The notes below the pieces were generated by a model. That model ran no database searches. It was not told the origin of the DNA and saw only the letters and a program-made list of their open reading frames with translations. A program made the translations under genes and the position numbers. A stretch of 64,000 nt of DNA from JASLDZ01 sp964242895 (GTDB taxonomy: Bacteria > Pseudomonadota > Alphaproteobacteria > Caulobacterales > Caulobacteraceae), in contig CAXTBN010000004.1 in the NCBI GenBank assembly GCA_964242895.1, positions 25,499-89,498 of the forward strand, written 5' to 3'. Numbering within the stretch: the stretch's first letter is position 1; every line of letters begins with the position of its first letter. Of this stretch, positions 1-9,667 are shown piece by piece.

Positions 1-282
1 CCCAACAGCCGCATCAGCGTCATGGGCGGCGAGCAGGCCGCCAGCGTGCTCGCCACCGTCCACCGCGACGCCGACCGCTGGACACCGGAGGAGGCCGAGG
101 CGTTCAAGGCCCCGATCCGCACCAAGTACGAGACCGAGGGCGAACCCTACTTCGCCACCGCCCGCCTGTGGGACGACGGGATCGTCGACCCCGCCCAGAC
201 CCGCGACGTGATCGGTCTCGGCCTCTCCGCCGCGCTCAACGCCCCCATCGCCGCGCCGCGCTTCGGCGTGTTCCGGATGTAA
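1..282 (+). CDS. mccB: Methylcrotonyl-CoA carboxylase beta subunit (carboxyltransferase), C-terminal end
   Basis: Partial: the window opens inside the gene and only the last 93 residues are present, ending in GVFRM and TAA. The motif PNSRISVMGGEQAASVL, followed by an EAFKAPIRTKYETEG-like stretch, is characteristic of the C-terminus of the acyl-CoA carboxyltransferase subunit of methylcrotonyl-CoA carboxylase. The enzyme carboxylates 3-methylcrotonyl-CoA in leucine breakdown in the cytoplasm. The biotin-carrying alpha subunit lies three genes downstream on the same strand, which supports this over the propionyl- or geranyl-CoA enzymes, although the geranyl type cannot be fully excluded from this fragment. 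Confidence 0.9.
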   Translation, partial: PNSRISVMGGEQAASVLATVHRDADRWTPEEAEAFKAPIRTKYETEGEPYFATARLWDDGIVDPAQTRDVIGLGLSAALNAPIAAPRFGVFRM

Positions 283-295
283 GGCGCCGCGCGCT

Positions 296-898
296 CTACC
301 GCCGAGACGCCTTGGGCGGACTCGCCAGGTAGGCGCGCAGCGACGCGGGCAGGCCTTTCGCGTGGTAGTGGATGTCGGCCACCCTCGCCCGACCCGCCTC
401 CTGCGCCACGTCGTAGTCCACGGTTCGGCGATGCGGATCGGTTTCGCCGGTGAAGACGGCCCGGATTCGTGTCGTTCCGGGAGAGGCGCCGGGGATCGGG
501 GCGAGGCTGACGAGGGTGACGCGCCCGAGGTCCTCGCCGCTGTCGCTCCCCCACAGCAGCGCCCAGGCGAAGCGGTCGTTGATCTCCGGACTCCTGCGGC
601 TCTCGCACAGGTCGAACAGCGCTCGCGTGAGGAAGGCGCGGCTTTCGAAGCCCGGCCGCTCGCTGGCGTTCTCCGTCCGGAACGCTCGGCGGACCAGCGC
701 TTCGGGTGCGCTCACGGCCGGAACGGCGGCCGCGGTGACGGGCGCACGGGGGCCGGGGTCGCCTACGGGCGCCAGCGTCAGCAAAGCCGACCACAGGACG
801 ACGATGATCGGCGGTGTCTCCGAAGCGGTGGCGCGGACCCCGCGCGGGAAGCTACCCTGCGCGGCGCCGCCGCCAGGGCGCCCGAACGAGCTCCCCAT
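296..898 (-). CDS. Hypothetical secreted protein (DUF3828-like), antisense in the leucine cluster
   Basis: About 200 residues read on the opposite strand to its neighbours. A hydrophobic stretch (IIVVLWSALLTLAP) near residue 36 looks like a signal peptide or membrane anchor. The rest is a soluble domain with conserved-looking blocks such as NDRFAWALLWGSDSG and ARVADIHYHAKGLPASLRAYL, resembling small DUF3828-type periplasmic proteins. This similarity is from memory and is weak. The start is uncertain: the first ATG upstream of the hydrophobic segment overlaps the ATG of the next gene on the other strand, and it gives an unusually long stretch before the hydrophobic core. A non-ATG start nearer the core is possible. 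Function unknown. Confidence 0.5.
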   Translation of the reverse strand: MGSSFGRPGGGAAQGSFPRGVRATASETPPIIVVLWSALLTLAPVGDPGPRAPVTAAAVPAVSAPEALVRRAFRTENASERPGFESRAFLTRALFDLCESRRSPEINDRFAWALLWGSDSGEDLGRVTLVSLAPIPGASPGTTRIRAVFTGETDPHRRTVDYDVAQEAGRARVADIHYHAKGLPASLRAYLASPPKASRR

Positions 899-1742
899 GA
901 CCGATCCGATCGCCACCCCGTTCCGCGACATCATCTTCCCGACGGGCGCGGCGGAGGGCTCGCCCGTGGTGATCCAGGCGACGCCGGAGGGCGTGGCGGT
1001 GGTGAACCTGAATCGTCCCGCGCGGAAGAACGCCTTCGACGAGCCGATGGTCGACGCCCTGACCGAAGCCTTCACCACGCTCAAGAGCCAGGAGCACGTG
1101 CGCACCGTGTTCCTGCGCGGCGCGGGCGGGAGCTTCTGCGCCGGCGCCGACCTGGACTGGATGCGCCGCGCCGCCGGCTGGACCGAGGACCAGAACCGGG
1201 AGGACGCGCGCGACCTCGCAGGCATGCTTAGGCTCCTGCACGAGCTGCCGCAGCTGACGGTGGCGCTGGTCGAAGGGCCGGCGTTCGGCGGCGGGGCGGG
1301 GCTGGTGGCCGCGTGCGATCTGGCCCTGGCCGCGGCCGACGCCCTGTTCAGCTTCTCGGAGGTCAGGCTCGGCCTGACCCCGGCGACCATCAGCCCCTAC
1401 GTGGTCGCGGCTGTGGGCCCGCGCGTGGCGCGCCGCCTGTTCGCCACCGGCGAGCGCTTCGACGCGACGGCGGCGGTGCGCTTCGGCCTCATCGACCGTG
1501 TCGTGGACGACCTGCACGCGGAGGCCGTGACCATCGCCCACGCCCAGGCCGCCTGCGCGCCCGAGGCGGTCGGCGAGGCCAAGCGTCTGGTCGGCGACGT
1601 GGCCGGCCATGCGATCGACGGCCGGCTCGCCGAGGAGACCGCCCGCCGCATCGCCGCGCGTCGCGTTTCGGTCGAGGGCCGGGAGGGCGTCGCCGCTTTC
1701 CTGGAGCGCCGCCGCCCGTCCTGGGCCGAGCGCACGGCGTAG
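897..1742 (+). CDS. liuC: Enoyl-CoA hydratase/isomerase family protein, probable methylglutaconyl-CoA hydratase
   Basis: 281 residues, the normal crotonase-fold length. The oxyanion-hole block GSFCAGADLDWM sits at residues 78-89, the second glycine-rich block FGGGAGLVAACDLALA at about 130-145, and the SEVRLGLTPATISPYV stretch after it carries a typical active-site glutamate (about E155). Such enzymes hydrate 3-methylglutaconyl-CoA to HMG-CoA in leucine degradation. The assignment to that substrate rests on position between the two methylcrotonyl-CoA carboxylase subunit genes; the fold alone only says crotonase superfamily. The chosen ATG begins the recognisable N-terminus. A longer reading frame upstream has no homologous look. 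Confidence 0.85.
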   Translation: MTDPIATPFRDIIFPTGAAEGSPVVIQATPEGVAVVNLNRPARKNAFDEPMVDALTEAFTTLKSQEHVRTVFLRGAGGSFCAGADLDWMRRAAGWTEDQNREDARDLAGMLRLLHELPQLTVALVEGPAFGGGAGLVAACDLALAAADALFSFSEVRLGLTPATISPYVVAAVGPRVARRLFATGERFDATAAVRFGLIDRVVDDLHAEAVTIAHAQAACAPEAVGEAKRLVGDVAGHAIDGRLAEETARRIAARRVSVEGREGVAAFLERRRPSWAERTA

Positions 1743-1797
1743 AGATCGCCTTGCCCTGCGGCGCGGGCGCGGCGAAGCTCTGGCGGAGAGGGGCGGC

Positions 1798-2942
1798 ATG
1801 TCGCGTGAGCTCGAGCTGATCACCGGGGCCGTGCTGGCCGACGGTCGCCCCGGCGCCCTCCCGGCCGAGCCGGGCGACGGCCCCAAGCACGCGGGCCTGC
1901 ATACGGAGTGCCTGAACTGCGGCGAAACGCTGCACGGCCGCTTCTGCGCGCGGTGCGGGCAGCCGTCCGACGACCACCACCGCTCCATTCTCCACCTCGC
2001 CTGGGAAACGGTGGAAGGCTTCACCCACCTGGACGGTCGGTTGGCGAAGACCGTGCCGCCCCTGTTCTTCCGGCCGGGCTCCCTGGCGCGGGATCATTTC
2101 GAAGGGCGGCGGCAGCGCCACGTGCCGCCCCTGCGCCTGTTCCTGGTCTCGCTGCTGCTTTTCATGCTGGCGCTGGAGTTCGTCGTCCATCGTGGCGCGG
2201 CGGGCCTGATGCACGTCGAGACGGGCGGCGAGGCGCCGCAGCCCGGCGTCCACGTGGCGTCGGTCCGGCCCGGAGCGACCGTCGGCTCCGCCGCCCAGCC
2301 CGCCGCGACCGCAACTCCCGCCGCCCCGCTTCCGCCCGGCGTGATCCCGCCCAAGGCGCCGGCCCCGCCCGAGATAGACCCCGCCTACGCCGTGCAGCCC
2401 GGTGCGGGGGACCTCGCCTCGCAGGCGATCGACGCCCTCGATGTCGCGCAGCCGACGAACGGCTCCGATGCGATCTCGGCGCTCGAGAAGTCCGGCGCCG
2501 CGAAGAACCCGATCGCCCGCTGGTTCCTGGCGCGCAGCAAGGCCGCCGGCGTCAGCCCCGAGTACTTCACCACCGTCATGTTCGAATGGGCGCATCGCCT
2601 GGCGGTGCTGCTGCTCCCGATCTTCGCACTGCTGCTCACGGTCTGCTACTTTTACCGAAGGCGTTTCTACATCTACGATCACCTCGTCGTCTCGATGCAA
2701 TTCCTGTCGTTCATCTTCCTCGTGTCCGCGACGGCGTGGGTGCTGCCCGCGGGGGTGCGGGGACCGGCGGTGACCATCGCGACCCTGTGGACGCCCGTGA
2801 ACCTGTTCATGGTGCTGCGGGGCGCGTACGGCTCGTCGGTGGCGGGGGCGCTGGTCAAGACCGCCCTCCTGTGGGTCTCCACCCTCTGCCTGTTCGCCAT
2901 GCTGCTGCTGGGGATCCTGGTGGTCACGCTTAGCCAGATGAG

Positions 2943-2946
<4 letters not shown>
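1798..2946 (+). CDS. DUF3667-type zinc-ribbon membrane protein
   Basis: 382 residues. A four-cysteine zinc ribbon (CLNCGETLHGRFCARCGQ, about residues 40-57) is followed by an amphipathic stretch, a membrane segment at about 115-135 (LFLVSLLLFMLALEFVV), a long Pro/Ala-rich loop, and a C-terminal bundle of about four membrane helices. The ribbon plus helices matches the DUF3667 family, whose function is not known. The start has a good ribosome site (GGAGAGG six bases upstream). The stop overlaps the GTG of the next gene by four bases (GTGA), so translation is probably coupled to the carboxylase alpha subunit, although no link to leucine breakdown is obvious. Confidence 0.8.
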
Positions 2947-4868
<1,922 letters not shown>

Positions 4869-4900
4869 CGCTCTCGCTTTCGCGCGTCGCGATCCCCGCC

Positions 4901-4927
4901 CACGACCTGCACGACCTGCACGACCTG
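4901..4927. repeat. Three tandem copies of a 9-base unit
   Basis: CACGACCTG occurs three times in direct succession in the short gap after the carboxylase alpha gene. It is too short for a structural role that I can name and probably reflects replication slippage. Confidence 0.7.
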
Positions 4928-4981
4928 CCGCGCCCTATCGCCGCGTTTCCGCCGCGGACTGGGGCGTCTATCCGCGTCCCC

Positions 4982-5398
4982 ATGCCGCTGCACATCATCA
5001 AGCTCGTGGTCGGCGTCGACACACTGGACGAGCTCGTCGCCTGGCGGCGCGCCCGGGCGCACGCCGAGCCCGAGTGGATCGTCCACACCCGCGTCACGCC
5101 CAAGCGCGCGGCGGAGGTGGAGGACGGCGGCTCCATCTACCGCGTCATCAAGGGCGTGATCGTCTGTCGCCAGCCCGTCCTGCGCATCGAGACGCACGGA
5201 GAGGGGCGGGCGTCGCGCTGCCGCATGGTGGTCTCGCCGGAGGTGGTGCGCACGGCCCCGACGCCGCGCCGACCCTTCCAGGGCTGGCGCTACCTGGAGC
5301 ACGACAAGGCGCCTGTCGATCTGGACGCCGGCGACGGGGCGGGGGGCCACATGCCCGCCGACCTCGCCATCCGGCTGCGCGAGCTCGGGGCCTGGTAG
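4982..5398 (+). CDS. DUF1489 family protein
   Basis: 138 residues. The opening MPLHIIKLVVGVDTLDEL, the central HTRVTPKRAAEVEDGGSIYRVIKG and the block CRMVVSPEVVRTAPTPRRPFQGWRYLE are hallmarks of DUF1489, a small cytoplasmic family almost confined to alphaproteobacteria. No enzymatic motif is evident and the function is unknown. The gene lies about 100 bases upstream of mipZ on the same strand and could share transcripts with it. Confidence 0.88.
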   Translation: MPLHIIKLVVGVDTLDELVAWRRARAHAEPEWIVHTRVTPKRAAEVEDGGSIYRVIKGVIVCRQPVLRIETHGEGRASRCRMVVSPEVVRTAPTPRRPFQGWRYLEHDKAPVDLDAGDGAGGHMPADLAIRLRELGAW

Positions 5399-5475
5399 CG
5401 GTCCACAGGCGCGCGGCGGGGCGGCGTTGACGGGGCGGAGGTGGCGCGGTGTGCTCCCGCGCAGGGCGCTCGCCC

Positions 5476-5480
5476 GAGTC
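5476..5480. promoter_or_regulatory. GANTC (CcrM-type) site ahead of mipZ
   Basis: GAGTC lies 16 bases before the mipZ ATG. In Caulobacter the mipZ promoter is known to respond to GcrA and CcrM methylation at GANTC. A single site in 100 bases is not statistically unusual at this base composition, so its role is an inference from the gene's identity. Confidence 0.3.
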
Positions 5481-5496
5481 GGTTGAGGAGCGGGTC

Positions 5497-6372
5497 ATGG
5501 CCGGTCGGGTCATCGTCGTCGGCAACGAGAAGGGCGGGGCGGGCAAGTCGACCGTCGCCATGCACCTCGCCTGCGCCCTGCTGCAGGCGGGCCAGCGCGT
5601 CACCACGCTCGACCTGGACCTGCGGCAGCAGTCGCTCGGCCGCTTCTTCGCCAACCGCCGCGCCTGGGCCGCCGCCAACGGCGCCGACCTGCCCATGCCG
5701 ACCGAGGACTGGCTAGGCGAGGACAGCAAGGGCGTGGCGCGAATCAAGCTCGACGAGCTCGCGCCCCGCGCGGCCGAGGCGATCGCGCGGGCCCGCGAGG
5801 CCGCCGACTTCGTGATCGTGGACACGCCCGGCGCGGACACGCCGACCAGCCGCGCCGCGCACGCCAAGGCCGACCAGATCGTCACGCCGCTGAACGACAG
5901 CTTCGTGGACTTCGACATGCTGGGTCAGGTCGACCCGGTGACGCTGGAATTGACCAAGCCCTCGCTCTACGCCGAGGCGGTGTGGGAGGCGCGCAAGCTG
6001 CGCATGGTCTACGACCGGGCGTCGGTGGACTGGCTTGTGCTGCGCAACCGCCTCGCCACCACCGAGGCGCGCAACAGGAAGCGCCTGGACGAGCGGGTCG
6101 AGGCGCTGTCGAAGCGCGTCGGCTTCCGCATCGGCCCCGGCCTGCGCGACCGCGTCATCTACCGCGAGCTGTTCCCCTTCGGCCTGACGGTGGCGGACCT
6201 GTCCTCGACGGTGCGGCCCGTGGCCGTATCGCTGTCGCACGTCGCAGCGCGCCAGGAACTGCGCGCCATCCTGACCGCGCTCGGGCTGGAGGCCTACGCC
6301 GGCGGCCGCGGCGCGATCTCATCGTCCGTCGCCGACGCGGCGGACGCGACGCCGGAGGCCGAAGCCGCGTGA
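5497..6372 (+). CDS. mipZ: MipZ, ParA-type ATPase regulator of division-site placement
   Basis: 291 residues. A deviant Walker A loop (NEKGGAGKST, residues 10-19) opens the protein. The DTPGADT block and the long diagnostic stretches NDSFVDFDMLG, DPVTLELTKPSLY and RVGFRIGPGLRDRVIYRELF are near-identical to what I know of Caulobacter MipZ. MipZ binds DNA-bound ParB near the poles and inhibits FtsZ polymerisation, confining the Z ring to midcell. The ATG is chosen because it has GAGGAG nine bases upstream and directly precedes the conserved RVIVVGNEKGG. A GTG 16 codons earlier is less likely. The C-terminal tail (about 20 residues) is Ala/Asp-rich and not conserved. Confidence 0.95.
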   Translation: MAGRVIVVGNEKGGAGKSTVAMHLACALLQAGQRVTTLDLDLRQQSLGRFFANRRAWAAANGADLPMPTEDWLGEDSKGVARIKLDELAPRAAEAIARAREAADFVIVDTPGADTPTSRAAHAKADQIVTPLNDSFVDFDMLGQVDPVTLELTKPSLYAEAVWEARKLRMVYDRASVDWLVLRNRLATTEARNRKRLDERVEALSKRVGFRIGPGLRDRVIYRELFPFGLTVADLSSTVRPVAVSLSHVAARQELRAILTALGLEAYAGGRGAISSSVADAADATPEAEAA

Positions 6373-6806
6373 TCCTCCTCGCGCTGGCCGCCGCCCTGAT
6401 GCTGGGGGCGGCGCTCGGGGCGCGGGGAGTCTTCCACCTGGGGCGCACCCTGCGAGGGCCGTGGCGGCCCGGCGCGGGCGTCGGCGCGGCGCTGGCGCTG
6501 TTCGCCGGACTCGCGTTCCTGGCGCGGGCGGAGTGGCTGCCGGGCGGAGTGCTGCTGGCCGTCGCCGCGGGGCTCGCCGCCATCGCGCGCCGCCGTTCTG
6601 CGCGTCCGACCGCCGCCGTCCGCACGCCGGGGCTGGGACGCCGCGAGGCCGCCTCGCTGCTCGGTGTCAGCGAAGGCGCGACCGGGGAGGAGGTGGAGGC
6701 GGCGCACCGCCGGCTGATGCGGCGCGTCCACCCCGACGTGGGGGGCTCCGCGGGGCTCGCGGCGCGGATCAACGCCGCTCGGGACGTGCTCCTGAATCGA
6801 GGCTGA
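6369..6806 (+). CDS. Membrane-anchored J-domain protein
   Basis: 145 residues. Two hydrophobic segments (about residues 2-25 and 37-75) are followed by a compact C-terminal J-domain with HPD at 121-123 and the flanking EAASLLGVSEGATGEEVEAAHR helix. This arrangement resembles TIM14/Pam18-like J proteins, which stimulate DnaK ATPase at the membrane. The specific client is unknown. The GTG start overlaps the mipZ stop (GTGA), so the two are translationally coupled. Whether this reflects shared function or simple packing cannot be told from sequence. Confidence 0.82.
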   Translation: MILLALAAALMLGAALGARGVFHLGRTLRGPWRPGAGVGAALALFAGLAFLARAEWLPGGVLLAVAAGLAAIARRRSARPTAAVRTPGLGRREAASLLGVSEGATGEEVEAAHRRLMRRVHPDVGGSAGLAARINAARDVLLNRG

Positions 6807-6842
6807 GCGAGCCGGCCCGCCGGCCGTGCCCAATGGCGCGAC

Positions 6843-8639
6843 TTAGCGGGCCACCACCATGCAGCGCTCGCCCTTGGCGGAGAGCCTGGCGCAGGCCGCC
6901 CTCGCGTCCGCCTTCGACAGGCCGGCGAAGCGGGCGCGGTAGGTGTGGCCGGCGCTCTCGACCTTCTCGGACCCGCCGACGACGCCCGCCAGCTTGGCGA
7001 GGTGCGCCTGGGCGTCCGAGCGGCTGCCGAAGGCGCCGACTTGGATCATGTAGGCGCCGCCCTCGGTCTTGGTCGTCTTGGCGGGAGCCTCGTCCTCGGA
7101 CGCCGCGGTCTTGCAGGCGGCCCGGGCGTGGCGGCCGTGCGCCTTGGCGCAGTCCGGAGCGGTAGGCTCCGCCCTGGCGGTCTCGACGGCGCCGGCCTGC
7201 TCGTCCTTGCGGCAGGCCGCGCGCGCGTGGCGGCCGCGGACCTTTGCGCAGTCGGCGGCCGTCGGCGCGGTTTCGGCGACCTGCGTCTCCGCGTGCTTCG
7301 CATCCGAGCGGCACGCCTTGAGCATGCGGCCGTGCAGGCCCGCGCAGTCCGCCGCCTCGGGCGCGGCGGTGCGGGCGACCGCGTGCGCCTCGTTCACGTC
7401 GGCTCGGCAGGCGCGCAGGCTCGACCCGCTCAGGCCGTGGCAGTCGGGAGCCGACGCCAGCACCTCGGAGGCGCTGGCGGCGTGGCAGCGCGCCTCGCGC
7501 ACGCGGCGGCCGTGGCGGCGCACCGTGATGTCGTCGCAGACCTCCGCGACGCGCGGAGAAGCGGCGCGCGCCGCCGCAACGGGACGGGGCGGGGCGAAGC
7601 GGGCCGTCGGGGGAGGCGCGTCCAGGCGGGCCATCTGGAAGGGCCGAGCGGGCGGAGGCGGCGGGGCGTCGGCGGTGACGACCTGCAGGCCGGCCTGATC
7701 GGCCGAGCCCATCTCCAGCGGCGGACGCACGATCATCCCGCCACCGTCCTCCGGCTCGCTGAGCAGCGAGGCGAGGGTCAGCGGCTGGCCGTGCGAGCGG
7801 CGGTCCAGGACGTCGAAGCCCGCCTGCAGCAGCGTCTCCACGTTCTCGTTGCGCGCCGCCGACGAGGAGCCGCCGAGAACCACGGTGATCAACCGCCGGC
7901 CGTCGTGCACGGCGGACGCCGCGAGATTGAAGCCGGCGGCGTTGGTGTAGCCCGTCTTAAGCCCGTCCATGCCCGGCATGCGCAGCAGCAGGCGGTTGTG
8001 GTTGAGCGTCGTGCGCCCGCGCCAAGTGAAGGCGTGCTGGTTGAAGAAGTGGTAGTACTGCGGATAGTCCCGCATCACCGCCCGGCTGAGCACGGCGATG
8101 TCGCGCGCCGTGGAGACGTTCACGTCACCGCGATGCGCTTCGGGCAGGCCGTTGGCGTTCTGGAAGCGGGTGCGCTTCATGCCGAGTTCCTGGCCGCGGA
8201 GCGTCATCAGCGCGGCGAAGCGCTGCTCGGAGCCGCCGCTGATCCGCTCGGCGAGCGCCACGGCCGCGTCGTTGGCGCTCATCACCGCGGCCGCCTGGAT
8301 CGCCTCCGAGACGCTGATGTCCTCCCCCGCGGGGACACCGAGCTTGGACGGCGCCTGAGACGAGGCGTGCGCCGAGAAGGGCACCCGGTCGTCCATGGAC
8401 AGCCGGCCGGTCGCGAGCGCCTCGAACGTTAAATACAACGTCATGATCTTGGTGATCGACGCGGGGTAGCGCGCGTCGTCGGCGTGCAGGGCGTAGAGCA
8501 CCTCGCCCGAGTTCGCATCGACAACGATGGACGCGTACTTCGGTTTGTCGAACTGACCCTGTGCAGCGGCGGGCGCGGCGATCCCGCCGAACAGGGCGGC
8601 GGCGGCGGCGAACACGGCGGCCAGGCGGGGGAGCTTCAT
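6843..8639 (-). CDS. D-alanyl-D-alanine carboxypeptidase (S11) with Cys repeats and SPOR domain
   Basis: 598 residues. A signal peptide (residues 1-27, ending APAAAQ) precedes an S11 penicillin-binding domain with SITK (61-64), SAN (121-123) and KTG (228-230). It should trim the terminal D-Ala from peptidoglycan side chains in the periplasm. A Pro/Ala linker leads to four tandem 32-33-residue repeats of the form DCxxxxGRxxxACR (starting at about 399, 431, 463 and 496), preceded by a diverged unit with C368/C385. The C-terminus (about 526-598) is a SPOR domain (YMIQVGAFGSRSDAQAHLAKL-like), which binds denuded septal glycan and would place the enzyme at the division site. It lacks the C-terminal amphipathic anchor of classical DacA. 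It is convergent with the J-domain gene. Confidence 0.93.
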   Translation of the reverse strand: MKLPRLAAVFAAAAALFGGIAAPAAAQGQFDKPKYASIVVDANSGEVLYALHADDARYPASITKIMTLYLTFEALATGRLSMDDRVPFSAHASSQAPSKLGVPAGEDISVSEAIQAAAVMSANDAAVALAERISGGSEQRFAALMTLRGQELGMKRTRFQNANGLPEAHRGDVNVSTARDIAVLSRAVMRDYPQYYHFFNQHAFTWRGRTTLNHNRLLLRMPGMDGLKTGYTNAAGFNLAASAVHDGRRLITVVLGGSSSAARNENVETLLQAGFDVLDRRSHGQPLTLASLLSEPEDGGGMIVRPPLEMGSADQAGLQVVTADAPPPPPARPFQMARLDAPPPTARFAPPRPVAAARAASPRVAEVCDDITVRRHGRRVREARCHAASASEVLASAPDCHGLSGSSLRACRADVNEAHAVARTAAPEAADCAGLHGRMLKACRSDAKHAETQVAETAPTAADCAKVRGRHARAACRKDEQAGAVETARAEPTAPDCAKAHGRHARAACKTAASEDEAPAKTTKTEGGAYMIQVGAFGSRSDAQAHLAKLAGVVGGSEKVESAGHTYRARFAGLSKADARAACARLSAKGERCMVVAR

Positions 8640-8784
8640 CAGCGATCCGTAGGCTTGCAGGCGACTCGGGAGCGGGGGCTCCGACCGGCCTGCTTATGAA
8701 TGCGTCGGGTGTGTTTCTCCAAGGTAAACGCGTCTTAACCGTGTCGGAGACGGCGAACGGTCGCAGGCGCCGCGGCCGCGATGG

Positions 8785-8793
8785 TGCAGTGCA
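8785..8793. promoter_or_regulatory. Possible PhaR-type operator ahead of the phasin gene
   Basis: TGCAGTGCA is a dyad of the TGC-N3-GCA form, which the polyhydroxyalkanoate regulator PhaR recognises in alphaproteobacteria. It lies just upstream of the candidate -35 element. Inference only. Confidence 0.3.
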
Positions 8794-8803
8794 CAATCGC
8801 GCC

Positions 8804-8833
8804 TTGACGCGGTGCAGCATAGGACGCATATTC
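8804..8833 (+). promoter_or_regulatory. Candidate promoter of the phasin gene
   Basis: TTGACG, 18 bases, then ATATTC, about 50 bases before the phasin ATG. This is a plausible vegetative promoter in the 246-base gap shared with the divergent carboxypeptidase gene. Confidence 0.45.
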
Positions 8834-8885
8834 ATCCTCGCGGCCGAACGGGTCCGCCCAGCTTCATCCTGTCCGGAGACCCCCC

Positions 8886-9443
8886 ATGACCGACGTCAAC
8901 ACCGAGATGAACGCCGCCGCCGCGACCACGCAGGACGCTGCCGCCCACACCGCCCAAGCCACCGTCGACGCGGGCCGTCAGACGATGAACGCCGCGGCCG
9001 ACGCGGGCCGTCAGGCCTACGGCGCCGCCCAGAAGAACTGGACCGACGCCGCCACCGCCGGCAATCAAGCCTTCAAGGATCAGGCCGAGAAGTCGCTGTC
9101 GGCGCTGAACGACCTCAACACGCAGGGCAAGCGCAACCTGGAGGCCATGGTCGCTTCAGTGACCGCCGCCACCCGCGCCGCCGAGACGCTCGGCGCGCAG
9201 GCGATGTCCTACACCAAGTCCTCCATGGAGGCGCAGGTCGAGGCCGCACGCGCCATGACGGGCGCCCGCTCCGTGCAGGAGGCCATCGAGATGCAGACCT
9301 CCTTCGCCCGCCGCGCCCTGGAGACCTACGTGTCCGAGATGAACCGCGCCACCGAGACCGTTTCGGCCGCTATGAAGGACACGCTGAAGCCGCTCAACGA
9401 GCGCGCCACCGCCATGGTGGAGGCCGTGCAGTCGGTGCGCTGA
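8886..9443 (+). CDS. Phasin family protein
   Basis: 185 residues, rich in Ala, Gln and Glu with heptad-like spacing, predicted entirely helical and amphipathic. The core from SLSALNDLNTQGKRNLEAMVAS to AQAMSYTKSSMEAQVEAARAM matches phasin-like proteins, which coat polyhydroxyalkanoate granules. The N-terminal 50 residues contain repeated AADAGRQ-type units. No polymer synthase gene is in the window, so a role outside granules is possible. GGAG sits seven bases before the ATG. The gene is monocistronic, with its own promoter and a terminator just after the stop. Confidence 0.83.
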   Translation: MTDVNTEMNAAAATTQDAAAHTAQATVDAGRQTMNAAADAGRQAYGAAQKNWTDAATAGNQAFKDQAEKSLSALNDLNTQGKRNLEAMVASVTAATRAAETLGAQAMSYTKSSMEAQVEAARAMTGARSVQEAIEMQTSFARRALETYVSEMNRATETVSAAMKDTLKPLNERATAMVEAVQSVR

Positions 9444-9470
9444 GCGCCCGACCCGCACTGATCTCCGGCG

Positions 9471-9503
9471 AGGCCCGGGGCGCACGCCGCGCTCCGGGCC
9501 TTT
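9471..9503 (+). terminator. Rho-independent terminator after the phasin gene
   Basis: AGGCCCGG pairs with CCGGGCCT across a GC-rich loop and is followed by a short T run. It sits 28 bases after the phasin stop codon. Confidence 0.75.
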
Positions 9504-9600
9504 CCGCGTCCGGGCGCCCGTTCGGTGGGCGATCCGTCTAGTCGGCGGCCCCGTGCTTTCAAGGGCTTTCCAGCGGCCCCGATCCGCATATCTATTCGGT

Positions 9601-9635
9601 GCGGAACACCGCCACCGAGAAGGCGGCGGTTCCGC
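9601..9635. other. Stem-loop in the clpS leader
   Basis: GCGGAAC pairs with GTTCCGC, with an inner CCGCC/GGCGG helix and an eight-base loop. It lies about 33 bases before the clpS start and has no T run. It could be a leader structure or processing site. No known riboswitch class is recognised. Confidence 0.4.
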
Positions 9636-9667
9636 GAGGTTGCTGCGGCGTGTGAGCGGAGTCGGGG

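Noticed and set aside
4901..4927. Short tandem repeat considered as a CRISPR-like or regulatory array
   Set aside because: Three 9-base units without spacers; most likely simple slippage.
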